Assembly: GCF_963169125.1 (NCBI RefSeq)
Contig: NC_084794.1
Span: 112,382,358-112,446,357 of the forward strand
Length of the DNA: 64,000 nucleotides
Direction of reading: 5' to 3'
DNA from: Humulus lupulus
Lineage: Eukaryota; Streptophyta; Magnoliopsida; Rosales; Cannabaceae
Positions 33,801-44,879 of this stretch are shown piece by piece. Position 1 is the first letter of the stretch. Every line of letters begins with the position of its first letter. The position numbers were made by a program, and so were the translations under genes. Below the pieces are notes generated by a model. It saw only the letters and a program-made list of their open reading frames with translations. It searched no databases and was not told the origin of the DNA.

Positions 33801-34248
33801 GCAAGCATCCTTGAAGCACCTATTAACCAGGGACAATTTAGTGAAGTGCCATCTGCAACTGTCTTCTTGCTTGTGTCCAATCTGTGAAGTGCATCAGGAA
33901 TGTCATGAGCACTTATTTTTTCAATGTCAATTTGCTGCTCAAGTAAGGAAAGGTGTGGCTAGCTGGCTGGGTAGGTTGATTTGGCCTGCTTGTTTCCAGG
34001 ATTGGATTAGGTGGATGGAGGGGAAGCCAAAGTCTCTGCAGCAGAAGATAGTTGCTGCTGGGCTAGCTGCCTCTGTGTATCTGGTTTGGTGGAACAGAAA
34101 CCAGTGTGTTTTTAATTCCTTTTCGATGTCTGTTTGCAAGGCTGTCTCTATGATTCAAGATAGTATTAAGGCTAGAGTTTCTAGTTTGTCTAAGGCTAAG
34201 ATGAAGAGCAATGACATTATTTTTCTTAGGAGCCTGAATCTGCTGTAA
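30862..34248 (+). pseudogene. LINE ORF2: endonuclease and reverse transcriptase, single in-frame stop
   Basis: The ATG at 30862 opens MVEFQILSWNVRGLNKRE, the start of an APE-type endonuclease. Later endonuclease motifs are FLETKL, LLAGDFNTV and SDHC. A TAG at 31567-31569 breaks the frame; the same frame reopens and runs to 34248. The RT spans roughly 32200-33100 with KSLGPDGYG, MKVDLSKAYDSIDW, GLKQGDPI and catalytic FADD at about 32935. The C-terminal zf-RVT region (LPKHRFILWQASL, CPICEVHQECHEHLFFQC) is intact. Without the single stop the protein would be about 1128 aa, normal for plant L1 ORF2. Confidence 0.9.
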
Positions 34249-34403
34249 TCTTCTTTTGCTGGGCTCTTGGTGAGCTGGTCTGTTATTTGTCTCGGTTGGC
34301 TGGGCTCTTTTTGAGCTGTTTTTGTTTTGGTTTTTGTGTTCTCGGTTTGTAATTGGTTTGGTTTGTTAATAATATTCTTTGTTCATCAAAAAAAAAAAAA
34401 AAG

Positions 34404-36010
34404 CATAGACCAAGGGCAATTTATCTCAACATACCAAACTTTTTTTCAATTATCCAACTTGCACTTCAAACAAAGGATTAGAATTTCAACCTGTCAAACT
34501 CAAACTTCCAATATTGTCTTATCATTAAAGTGTGTATATGTCAATTCTAAAAATTCTATATAACACATAGTTCATGTGCATAAAGACTTCCCATACCACA
34601 AAACAATCAAGATAACCATAAGCTTGCATAACCAATTCATCTCCACTAATGTAAATAAAAATCATGTAGATAAAAAGGACTTTATAGGCATATATCATTA
34701 GACTTAGGTAAATGGTGGATTAGAATGTCATTTAGGCTAATTTCACACCATAAACTGACAAAACAACTAAACTCAATAATACACAACTCACTTTCCAAAT
34801 CCTTTTTAGCACTTCCATTCAATGCTTTCCTTTAGCACAAGTGAAGTTACAATCCTATAAAATTTAATCTCTTGTTATTTTTCTTTTGCTTTTCATCATG
34901 AATTTTTCTTTCTTTGAATCTTTTTTTTTTTTCATAACAAGAAAATTTTTCAACATAAAACAAATGGATCATAACTTATTATACACATAAATTCCTTTTC
35001 CAAAATGATACTTTCATAATATTCCCATCTTACTGACATCATATTGTCACTCATTACAAAACAACCTATGCTTAATCACGGTCAATGTTCCTAATCAAGG
35101 ATAAATATGCATTTATTTAGCAAAGAACAAAAGTTGGAAAAATTAAGCTCAAAATAGGACAACAAAGGATAATGTATCAAGGTTAGCTTTTTGGCTCAAA
35201 CGCTTCAACAAAAATTGCCTTAATCATCTCTACACAACAAAGATTTTTAATTTCGCATCATCAAATCAATTACACAAGTTCTAGTTATCTCAATATCAAC
35301 CAATTCAAACCAAGTCTTCATATACACACAAAATAAAAATATGTATAGAACAAGTAGAACAACATATATCCATATAACAATACCAAAAGTAAGCATAATA
35401 GATTAAGCACACATTCCACAAGTTATTCACACATACTGAATAATATCAAAGAGTTCAACATCAGTTCATTATCGAAGCCCATAGGTCATAAGGTGGTCAA
35501 CATTAATAGTACAGTCACCCAATAATTAAAAAAAAAAAACTAAACTACCCATAAAACCCAAAATAGCGAAAAATGAAAACATAAAAATTGTCTTTCCCCC
35601 AAACTTAAAGTAAACAGTGTCCCCACTGTGCAATAAAATTAAAGGAGAGAAAACAAACCAGAGCAGCTAGGACTAAGGGTCCATAACCGTGTCACCACCA
35701 TCAGTAGTAGGTGGATCATCATCGACGTCATGTGTCACTCACATGACCACTTAAGTGGTCATAATTCTATTTTTTTTCGAAACAGTCCTCGCAGCGCAAT
35801 AGCACCTGATGAGGCTTCTGTCACTGTTCAGTCAGTGACGCACGGCGCTGTAGCGCCTAACACTAGGCGCTATTGCGCCAAAAATTCCAAATAATTTTTT
35901 TTTCACGTATTTTATGATTCATCGACTAAAGTACATACAGAAATAACAAAAATAAAAACGTAGTTCATAAACAAAAATTAAAAACTAAAAAATATATAAA
36001 AAAATGTATG
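34404..36010 (-). other. Athila 3' spacer between integrase and LTR
   Basis: AT-rich non-coding sequence of the Athila element. It includes GCGCTGTAGCGCC and GGCGCTATTGCGCC palindromic words at 35820-35885 resembling those in its LTR, and a CCCCCAAACTTAAAG stretch at 35597. No env-like ORF3 is recognisable. Confidence 0.5.
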
Positions 36011-37628
36011 GGCGGCCTCCCATAAAGCGCTTTGTTATCGTCTTAAGCTAGACGTTGTTGTTGCTTCAGTGACAATTCTTAATGTATATGGTCTCCACAT
36101 TTCGATTAACATGACCAAAATAATGTTTCAATCTTTGGCCATTGACTTGAAATATAGAATCATTAGTATATTTCAACTCCACCGCTCCATAGGTAAAACT
36201 TTTGTGATAGTGAATGGACCAGACCAACAAGACTTAAGTTTACCAGGAAACAACTTTAGATGAGAATTATAAAGTAACACCTGTTGACCTGGTTCAAAAT
36301 CTGTTGATCATGGTACTTCTTCATTCGTTCCTTTTAAATCCGAGCACTATCATAAGCATCATTACAAAATTCCTCCATCTCATTAAGTTGCAAAAGATGT
36401 TTCTCACCAGCTCCATGGAAATCAAAATTCATTTTCTTTATAGCTCAATACGCCTTATGTTCTAATTAAATTGGTAAGTGACATGATTTACCATAAACAA
36501 GTCTATATGGTGCCATACCAAGAGGAGTCTTAAGGGCAGTCCGATAAGCCTACAAGGAATCATCAAGCTTTTGAGACCAATCTTTTGTATTGGTATTGAC
36601 CATCTTCTCCAAGATTAACTTGATCTCTCGGTTTGATACCGCATCTTGTCCATTGGAATGTGGATGATAAGCCAATGCCACTTTATGTCTCACTTCATAT
36701 TTTCTTAAGAGAGCATCCAGGAGTTTGTTGCAAAAGTGAGTCCCTTCATCGCTAAGAATGGTCCTTGGAGTACCAAAGCGACAAAAAAATGTTTTTATGC
36801 AGAAACTTCATAACTACTTTAGCATCATTCATTGTGGTAGCAATTGCTTCTACCTACTTTGAAACATAATCCACAGAGAGCAGAATATACAAGTTCCCAA
36901 AAGATGGTGGGAATGGTCCAATGAAGTCTATACCCTATACATCAAATAATTCAATCTCCAATATATCATTCATGGGTAACTCATTACATCTTGAAATATT
37001 CCCAATTCGTTGACATCTATCACAAGTCTTTATGAAAGTATAACAATCTTTAAATACAGAAGGCCAATAAAAACCAGATTGTAATACCTTTGCTGTTGTA
37101 CGAGATGGGCCAAAATGACCACCATTAGGAGACGAATGACAATGTTCAATTATGGATTGAATTTATTCTATTGGTACACAGCGTCAAATCACACTATCAG
37201 AACTTCTCTTGAACAAATCTTGATCATCAAAGAAATAAAACCTGGAATCATGAATTAATTTTTTTCTTTGATGAGAATTGTAATCTAGAGGAAGTGTACC
37301 ACAAACTATGTAGTTGACAATATCAGCAAACCAAGGCACTGTCGCTAAAATGGACAATAACAACTCATTTGGAAATATTTCTTTAATGGGATTGTTTTCT
37401 TCCTCTACTCCATTCTCCAATCTAGAAGTGTTCAACCACCAAGTTATCCCTTCCCTTCTTATCAATAATCTCGACACTGAATTCTTGGAGTAACAATACC
37501 CAATGAATCAACCTTAGTTTGGCATCTTTCTTTGCAAAAAGGTAACAAAGCGCTGCATGATCTGTATGAAGGAGAACTTTAGAATACAATAAATAGGGCC
37601 TAAATTTATCACAAGAAAATACCACTGC
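36011..37628 (-). pseudogene. Athila RNase H end and integrase, degenerate
   Basis: Reading right to left: the RNase H tail with [13 protein letters not shown] (37625-37422), a linker, the integrase zinc region FIKTCDRCQRIGNISR, the core GIDFIGPFPPSFG with VDYVSK, then a frameshifted middle and a recognisable C-terminal [16 protein letters not shown] near 36220. Multiple stops and frameshifts are present. It is separated from the rest of RNase H by the solo LTR at 37629-40144. Confidence 0.8.
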
Positions 37629-40144
37629 TGTAATGCCCTCCTAATCCAGGACCATTACACTGTGTACTTAAAATTTTGTCAGACCTGCTAATCAGGGCAT
37701 TTGGCTTAAAGCGTGTAACTAAGGTTAATGACAAGCGTTAGGGTTAAAAAATTTGGTCAAGGAACCATTGACTTTTATTCCAAAAGTGTTGTATAACATG
37801 GGATCCCAAAATATTACAACTCAACTGTTAAAAAGGATAGATACATATCAAAAGTTACATCAGCCAGCCTAAGCAACAAAACAGGGCTATAACCCTAGTT
37901 CCTCTGAGATAACCCCGGCTGTGATGGTCGAGCAGCTGCATATGTACCCGCCGCCACCGAAGCTCTCCAACTCATGGCTGGTCAAACTTTCCCTTTCCCT
38001 TACCTGCACCACAAAGCATCTGTGAGCTAAGGCTCAGCAAGAAAATAGAATATACAACAACAGAGAATATAACATTAAAATAACCATTCAAAGGTAATCA
38101 ATAACATTAATTCATAGCTAGTATCATATATACTCAATCACTAGATCACTAGATCAACTTGGGGCCGCTGCCCTACTTGGTTGGATTTTAAGCCAATTCT
38201 TGGGCCTATGCCCTAGCTACGTGACCATAGAGTCACCTGGGGCCTCGCCCTTAGCTCTATCTCACTAGCCATAGAGCTAGCCCAACCCCCGTGGTTCACC
38301 TTCGACCTTAGAGTCGATCAACGTAATAGTACGTTGCTAGTTTAGGCCAATGCCTTTCGACCAGCGCACAACGCGCTATTTCCGTCCTTGACTTATAAGT
38401 CAAGCCCTGATCCAGGATTACATACCTTACTTGTAAGAAACAGATGTGGATAGGCACATCCCAACAATTAAGCACATATTCATGCTAATCATAGAATCTC
38501 ATTATATAACCATTTCCACAATGCTAAACATATTCACATAACGGGGCCACATGCTCTGGCCATAGAATTCATGTAACGAATATAAGCACTTAAGCATTTA
38601 TTAACAAGAATTTAGAACAATAGCCTAATAAAACCAACCCTGGGGCCCAAGCCCTAATCATATTAATATATAACAAACAGGCCAAGCCCTAATCACATAC
38701 AACACGTTCTGGGTGCAGTTTTCTTACCTTAAGTCCAAGCAACTGCAAACAACAACGACCCTCGAGCACAATCCCGGTTCCAAGCCCTTAGTGATAGCCT
38801 AAGTCACAACCATAAAATAGGATTCTATTAATATCGAGATATCAAAGACTTTCAGACCAAGTCCTAGCCTCTGGGGCTTCGGGTTCCACCAAACTGGGTA
38901 GTGGAAACAATCTCGAGCCCCTAAGGTTTAGTTCTCGTGCTCAAAATCTTCTTGGGGTCCAAAAACCCCCCTAAGAGTTGCGACCCCATGCCCCTATGCC
39001 ACAACCTGCCTCCAACCAAAGGCTCAGCCTCCCCAACCATCAGACACGCATCGCGGCCCAGCCATGGTGGCGCCGCAGGCCGTCCTTGCTGTAGAGCCCA
39101 CCTTCGCTCCCAATAGTTCTAGAGGGCCATGACACACCAAGAATAAAGCCGCAGCCCGACCCCTTCGAACCCAGAAAAAACCTTCATTTCAGCAGCCAAA
39201 TTCCATCCAATTTAACTCAAAATCATCCCAACAACAAAATTAAATCAATACAACATCTCTAATATGCTCCCAGCAACAAAACCCAACAGAAAACTAGTCC
39301 CAAAACTCATTAAACCACCAATTAAATCTTTAAACTTTAAGAGCTCAAGAACACTTAAAACCAGCCATGAAAACTCAGAATTTAATGGCCAGAAATCAAA
39401 TTTCAAAGCACACCTCAATTATTGTTTGAATCCACAAGCTGTGACAGATAAATCCCCAAGTCCTAAGCTTCAATTCTTGTGACTTCTAGTTAAAATCCCC
39501 TTGATTTCCAATGGTTTAGCTTGAGAGAGTTTTGAGAAAAGAAAAGAGTGAGCTGAGAGAAAGGGAGGGGGTCGGTTTAGACAGCTTCCAATTGTTTCCC
39601 TTATTTTTGTCTTATCTAACTTAAGTCACTTAAATTAATCCCAAGGCTCGGGGTACCAAAAACATCCATGAGGGAAAAATGGTAAATTTCCCCAATATTC
39701 CCTCCTAAACACTCTAACTCCAAATAATTATTTTTATAACCCAATAACCTAAATAAATATCTAATACTCAAAATACCTCTTGACTCACCCTGAGTCGGGT
39801 ATCGGGTCCCATTGTGACTCTCCCGCTAACTTGCTCCCTAGAATCGCCTCATGCCGAATAATCCAAATAAATCCACATAATAATGTAGTCTCTCACATAT
39901 ATCACATATATGCACACAAATACACATTTATGCCCGCAACGGGCCAAATTACCAAAGTCGCCCTTCTAATAAGAAGCAGCTCCACATGCATATTTAATAC
40001 CCCTAAATATGCACATCTAGTCATATTATCACGTAATTCACATAATTACAATTAACATAGCAACTAAACACATATTTTCACATATTTCCATCACGGCCCC
40101 CTAATCAAGGCCCTAAGCCTTTTAGGTAATTTTGGGACGTTACA
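37629..40144 (-). mobile_element. Tekay-type solo LTR (2516 bp) inside Athila RNase H
   Basis: Plus-strand ends are TGTAATGCCCTCC and GGGACGTTACA. The exact target duplication is ACTGC (37624-37628 and 40145-40149). By similarity to the LTR at 16287-18647 it is in reverse orientation. No internal coding remains. The ORFs at 39264-39482 and 39780-40055 are chance frames in LTR sequence. Confidence 0.9.
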
Positions 40145-41460
40145 ACTGCCAACAATGCCTTCTCAGTAGTTGAGTAGTTTCGTTGAGTATCATTCAAGAT
40201 CTTGCTCGCATAATAAATAGCTCAAAATATTTTCTCTCTTCTTTGACCCAAAACAACCCCCATAGCATAATCACTAGTGTCACACATAATCTCAAAAGGT
40301 TGACTCCAATCCAACATAACCATAATTGGTGCGGTCACCAAATTCTCCTTTATGGCGTCAAAAGCTTGTCTACATTCATCATCAAAAGTAAATGATGTGT
40401 CTTTTTCAAGAAGGTTACACAATGGCTTACTTATCTTTGAAAAATCAATAATAAACCTTCTATAGAAACTGCCATGCCCAAGGAAACTTCTAATAGCTTT
40501 GACATTAGTTGGTGGAGGTAACTTCTCAATAATTGTTATCTTTGCTCAGTCCACTTCAAGGCCCTCCTTTGACACATGATGCCCCAAAATAATTCCTTCA
40601 TGAACCATGAAGTGACACTTCTCCCAATTCAGCACAAGATTCTTCTCTTTATAGCGATGAAGTACCAAAGACAAATTATGTAGACAATGATCAAAAGATA
40701 ACACAAACACAAAAAAGTCATCCATAAATACTTCCATAATCTCCTCAGTCATATAAGAAAATATAGCCATCATGCATCGTTGAAACATAGCTAGAGCATT
40801 ACATAAGTCGAATGGCATTCTTCGATAAGCAAATGTACCGTATGGGCAAGTGAATGTGGTCTTTTCTTGATCTTTTGGAGCGATGGCTATTTGATTATAA
40901 CCTGAATAACCATCAAAGAAATAGTAGTGTGAATACCCAGCTAACCAGTCAAGCATCTGATCAATAAAGGGAAGCGGAAAATGGTCTTTTCTAGTGTCCT
41001 TGTTCAACTTCCTATGGTCAATACACACTCTCCACCCAGTCACTGTTCTCATTAGAATCAACTCATTGGCCTCAGTCTTCACCACTTTCATTCCTCCTTT
41101 CTTCGGTACAACTTGAACAAGACTAACCCAACTACTATCTGAAATAGCATAAATAATTCCAACATTTAAAAGCTTAAGAACCTCAGATCGTACTACTTCC
41201 TTCATGGATGGATTTAATCTTCTTTGATGATCAATGGCTGGCTTGTAATTCTCCTCGAACATAATCTTGTGCATGCAAACAGTTGGGGTTATTCCCTTTA
41301 GATCTGCAATCGTCCATCCCAAGGCAGATTTATGATCTCTCAAAATTCTTAGTAATTCGTCTGTTTCACCCTCCGAAAGTTTTGATGAGATAATAACTAG
41401 ATTTATGAAATTCTCTCCTAGAAATTCATAGCGTAAATGATCAGAGAAGGTTTCAAATCT
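40145..41460 (-). pseudogene. Athila reverse transcriptase and RNase H start, inactivated
   Basis: The 41343-40546 frame (265 aa) contains VVPKKGG, WRVCIDHRKLNKDTRKDHFPL, FFDGYSGYNQI and the catalytic FMDD within EVFMDDFFVF. Stops at 40543 and 40219 precede and cut the RNase H segment (ICDTSDYAMGVVLGQRREK-like, 40422-40222). FMDD with the CIDHRKLNK/DHFPLPF context is typical of Athila. The frame breaks at the solo LTR. Confidence 0.85.
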
Positions 41461-42051
41461 TTCTTACCCACTACTTTTTATTTCCACTTCACCATCTTCA
41501 GCTTGACATAGAGTTTCTTTCACATTCATTCCACTAGTACTAGGAATAGCACTAAGAGCCATCACACAATCAAAAACTTCACCATCCACAACTTCTCCAT
41601 TCACCTTTTCTAAATCAGATTGAGTAGCACTAGAATTCAGATAATGTTGTAGAGGATATGAACATAATTCCTTCTTCATCGTCTCTTCCACTACTACGTC
41701 AACAGAATAAACATGGTGACAAGTGCTTGTGTTATCGGGATGCTTCAGTGCTTGATAAATGTTGAATTTGACCTCTTCATTATTAACCCTCAATGTCGTA
41801 TGACCACCCTACACATCAATAAGAGCTCTTACAGTAGCCAAAAATGGACGACCAAGAATAATGGGAATTTCATGGTCTTCCTCCATGTCAAATACCGCAA
41901 AATCAGCAGGTAAAATAAATTTGTCAACCTTAACCAATACATCTTCAATCACTCCACGAGGATAAGTTAGTGATCTATTTGCCAATTGAAGAGTAATGGT
42001 TGTAGGCTTCACCTCTCCTATCCCCAACTTCTTAAAAACTAAAAGAGGCAT
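41461..42051 (-). pseudogene. Athila protease and linker, inactivated
   Basis: The 42051-41809 frame has [41 protein letters not shown] and ATVRALIDV, the aspartic protease C-terminal half and flap of Athila pol. A stop follows at 41811, then a linker frame (41793-41464). The DTGA-type active site should lie just upstream, near 42080, where stops break the frame. Confidence 0.75.
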
Positions 42052-43053
42052 TAAATTAATACTGGCTCCAAGATCACATAATGCTTAATAAAAAGATGAC
42101 CCCCCAATAGTGCAAGGTATAGTAAATCTACCTAGATCTTTCACCTTCTGAGGCAATTTTTTCTATAAGATGGCACTACATTCTTCTGTTAGCTTCATAG
42201 TTTCAAAGTCTTCTAATTTTCTTCTCTTCGAATGACTTCTTTCATAAATTGTACATAATTTGGCATCTGTGCAAGGGCATCTAGAAATGGAATGTTGATG
42301 TGAATCTTTTTAAAAATCTCTAAGAATTTTGCAAACTGCTCATCCAGTTTCTTATTTTGAAATCTTTGAGGATATGGTATAGGAGGTTGTACATTGGAAG
42401 ACTAACTTTCTCTTTATCAGACTTGTCATTAACGCTCTGCTTTATGGCTTGCTTTTCCTTGTCTACCTCTCTCACCATTGGCTCATCTTGCTTTCTTGAA
42501 AAATTGTCTTCACTCTTGGTTTTATCCCCATCAATAAACTTTCCGTTTCTCAACGAAATTTCTTGGCATGATTCCTTTGGATTTACCACGATAGCACTAG
42601 GAAAATTCCTCTTCTAATTAGCACTTACTGCATTTTCCAACTGTCCTACTTGTACCTCAATATTTTTTTTATTGAAGCACCCATGTTAGAAATATGGGTT
42701 TCTATGTTGTCCAACCTTGCTTCATTCTTATTAAACCTCTTGTTTGATTCCATCATACAAGTCCCCAAAATATCTTCTAATGATTTCTTCTCAGTTGGCT
42801 GTTGAGCATTAAACCCAGGTGGCAGTTGCAAGATATTTTTATTGTTGGCATAGGAGAAATTCTCATGGTTTCTTAACCCCGAATGATAATAATTAGGAAT
42901 TGGATTACCCCGGTAGTTGTTATTGTACGATCTGTTGTCCATGTATTGTGAAATAGATGCAGCTGCTACACTTTCAATAACTGATGGATTATTCTGAGTT
43001 GTTAAAGAAACCACTTGATTAGTTAAAGCAGTAATCTGCGCTGCCATAGATGT
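42052..43053 (-). pseudogene. Athila gag, C-terminal part
   Basis: The 43056-42646 frame contains Asn-rich sequence (NNNYRGNPIPNYY, HENFSYANN, PPGFN) and EKKSLEDILGTCM, typical of the Athila Gag C-terminal half. A second frame at 42589-42320 continues with NPKESCQEISLRNGK. It is separated from the rest of gag (54238-54695) by element 3. Confidence 0.78.
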
Positions 43054-43058
43054 CATGG

Positions 43059-44162
43059 TGTAGATGGTGAGAACTCGTCAACGAATTAAGGTCAGAAAAT
43101 TCAATGACTTAACCAAAAACTTATAAACTTAGGAAAACTTATGGAGACTCAGAGAACAACGGCAGTAGAGTAATGAAAGAAAACATGTATATTGCTCTTT
43201 GAATTTCCTGGTATTACAAGAATTTTCCAACCCCTTAGTTTGAGGGGTGGAGGTATATTTATAGCTTGGCTGTAATGGCCTCTGATACAAGGTGGTCCTA
43301 GGGGACAAGAAGGTACTTGGGTTCACTGTCATGGTAGTGGCACATGTCATGGTGGAGCAGCGGATCATGGTGTCGATGCTGGTTTGTGGTCAGAGACATG
43401 CAGGTCATGCCACCACTCCTCGTACTTCCACTACTTGCCAGGCACGAATGTAAGAGTCGTGCCTCTATCCTCCTTAGGATCGTACATCCCGTACTCATGG
43501 GCATGCCTTGTACCTGATGGTTCTTTTTCCCATTTCAAAGATACACCAAACTTTCTTACATTTTGTTAAGTGTTGTAGAACTTATGGGTTGTCATGGAAG
43601 ATATGGCCCCAAAGGGCATGGAAGGCAAGAGCCTCACAAGACCCTTGGCGTGAGACAACCTCGTGCGGGCAAGATCCTTGTGCACGAGACAGGGTCGTGG
43701 CATTAGGCTCTTGCGCGTGAGATAGGGCCATGGCGCGCGAGATGGGGCTATGGCGCGAGGCCCTTGTGTATGTGACGGGACCATGGCGCGAGGCCGCTGT
43801 GTGCGAGACGGGCCCATGGTGCGAGGCCCATGTGTGCGAGACAGGTCCATGGCGCGAGACCTTTGCGCGTGAGACTGAGTTGTGGTGTGGGCACGAGGTT
43901 GTGCATCATGAGGCCTTGGTGCGAAGTGGGCCATTATTAGCAAGATATCCGCCCCCTTGGGACCCTTAGTGAGAAATGCATAGTTAGCTCTGAGGGGTAA
44001 TCCTACCTGAGCTTGGGCACGAGGCTCTGCTCGGCAAGAGAGGCGTGTGCCTTGCGAGGCCTTTGGAGCAGGGTGCAAGGCCAGTCTTGGTTATTTCCCT
44101 TCCAAGCCTTTATTTTGAGGGTCATGAGGTGGAGCCTTGTGCAACTAAAATTCTGGTATCCA
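43059..44162 (-). repeat. Element 3, 3' LTR in transcript sense (1104 bp)
   Basis: It is 335 bp longer than its partner, mainly through an expanded minisatellite at about 43665-43905 with roughly 33-bp units containing GAGACGGGGCCATGGCGCGA-like words, plus a unique stretch to about 44080. PPT GGAGGGCAAG lies just inside (plus 44163-44172). Long ORFs across it (43566-44078 and 43730-43969) are products of the repeat. Confidence 0.85.
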
Positions 44163-44879
44163 CTTGCCCTCCAGTCTGTGGGAGGGCGCGGTAGACTTTT
44201 TGGTATGGTGTCCTCAATCCCCTTATGGTGTTAGTGTGTTTCTTTGCCTTGGTAGTGTGAAGTAACACACTTTGGGATGGTGATCCTCATCATTCCTTGA
44301 GAGTAAATGTGAACTTATCATTTGGCTTTGTGGATCCCAATGCGGGTGTTTGACTCCATTCTTGACCATAGATCAAATATTGAATTTAATGGCTAGGATG
44401 AGTTTGAGCCTCCTATAAATAGAGCTTCTTTTCAAGGATAATTTCTACACTTTCCCCTCTTAGTTTGGTGGTGCTTTTGTCTTCTTTTCTCTCTTTTTTT
44501 TTAAAGTAAATGTCTGTATATGTGCTAGGAGATTAAAACATCTATCTCTTTTCTTTTTGTAGGCGTGTACTTTCGACCCCTGGTATTTCTTCAGCTGTGA
44601 TGGTGTGTGACTTTACCCGCTCAAGGTACGCTTTCACCCTTTGTTATGCTTAACGAGTTTAAATTAGCGTTACTTGGGAAGGGTTGTCTCGGTCGGAGCT
44701 CCTTGTTAGCTAAGTCATGTATATGCACCCGTTTGTACATATACCCTTCGTTGTATCCCGTAGTTGGTTGTTTCGAGCACTTGTGTCTAGAGGTTTTGAG
44801 CTTATTCCTTTGTGTTTTGTAGTACCCTTTCCAGATACACTTGCACCCATATTACCAACAAGTGCGACTTTATGGCATG

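Larger units (their letters stand above)
29422..34403 (+). mobile_element. L1-type LINE, near full length
   Basis: It has two overlapping ORFs (ORF1 from 29447, ORF2 from 30862), a 3' UTR and a 15-A tail (34388-34402). It is flanked by an imperfect target duplication, CATAGACCAGGGC at 29409-29421 and CATAGACCAAGGGC at 34404-34417. The target is the 3' region of the Athila element. Damage is light: one homopolymer frameshift in ORF1 and one nonsense codon in ORF2. Confidence 0.92.

Noticed and set aside
39264..40055. ORFs of 72 and 91 aa
   Set aside because: Inside the solo LTR at 37629-40144. Chance frames.
43566..44078. 170-aa minus-strand ORF and the opposing 79-aa ORF
   Set aside because: Translations of the GC-rich minisatellite in the element 3 LTR.
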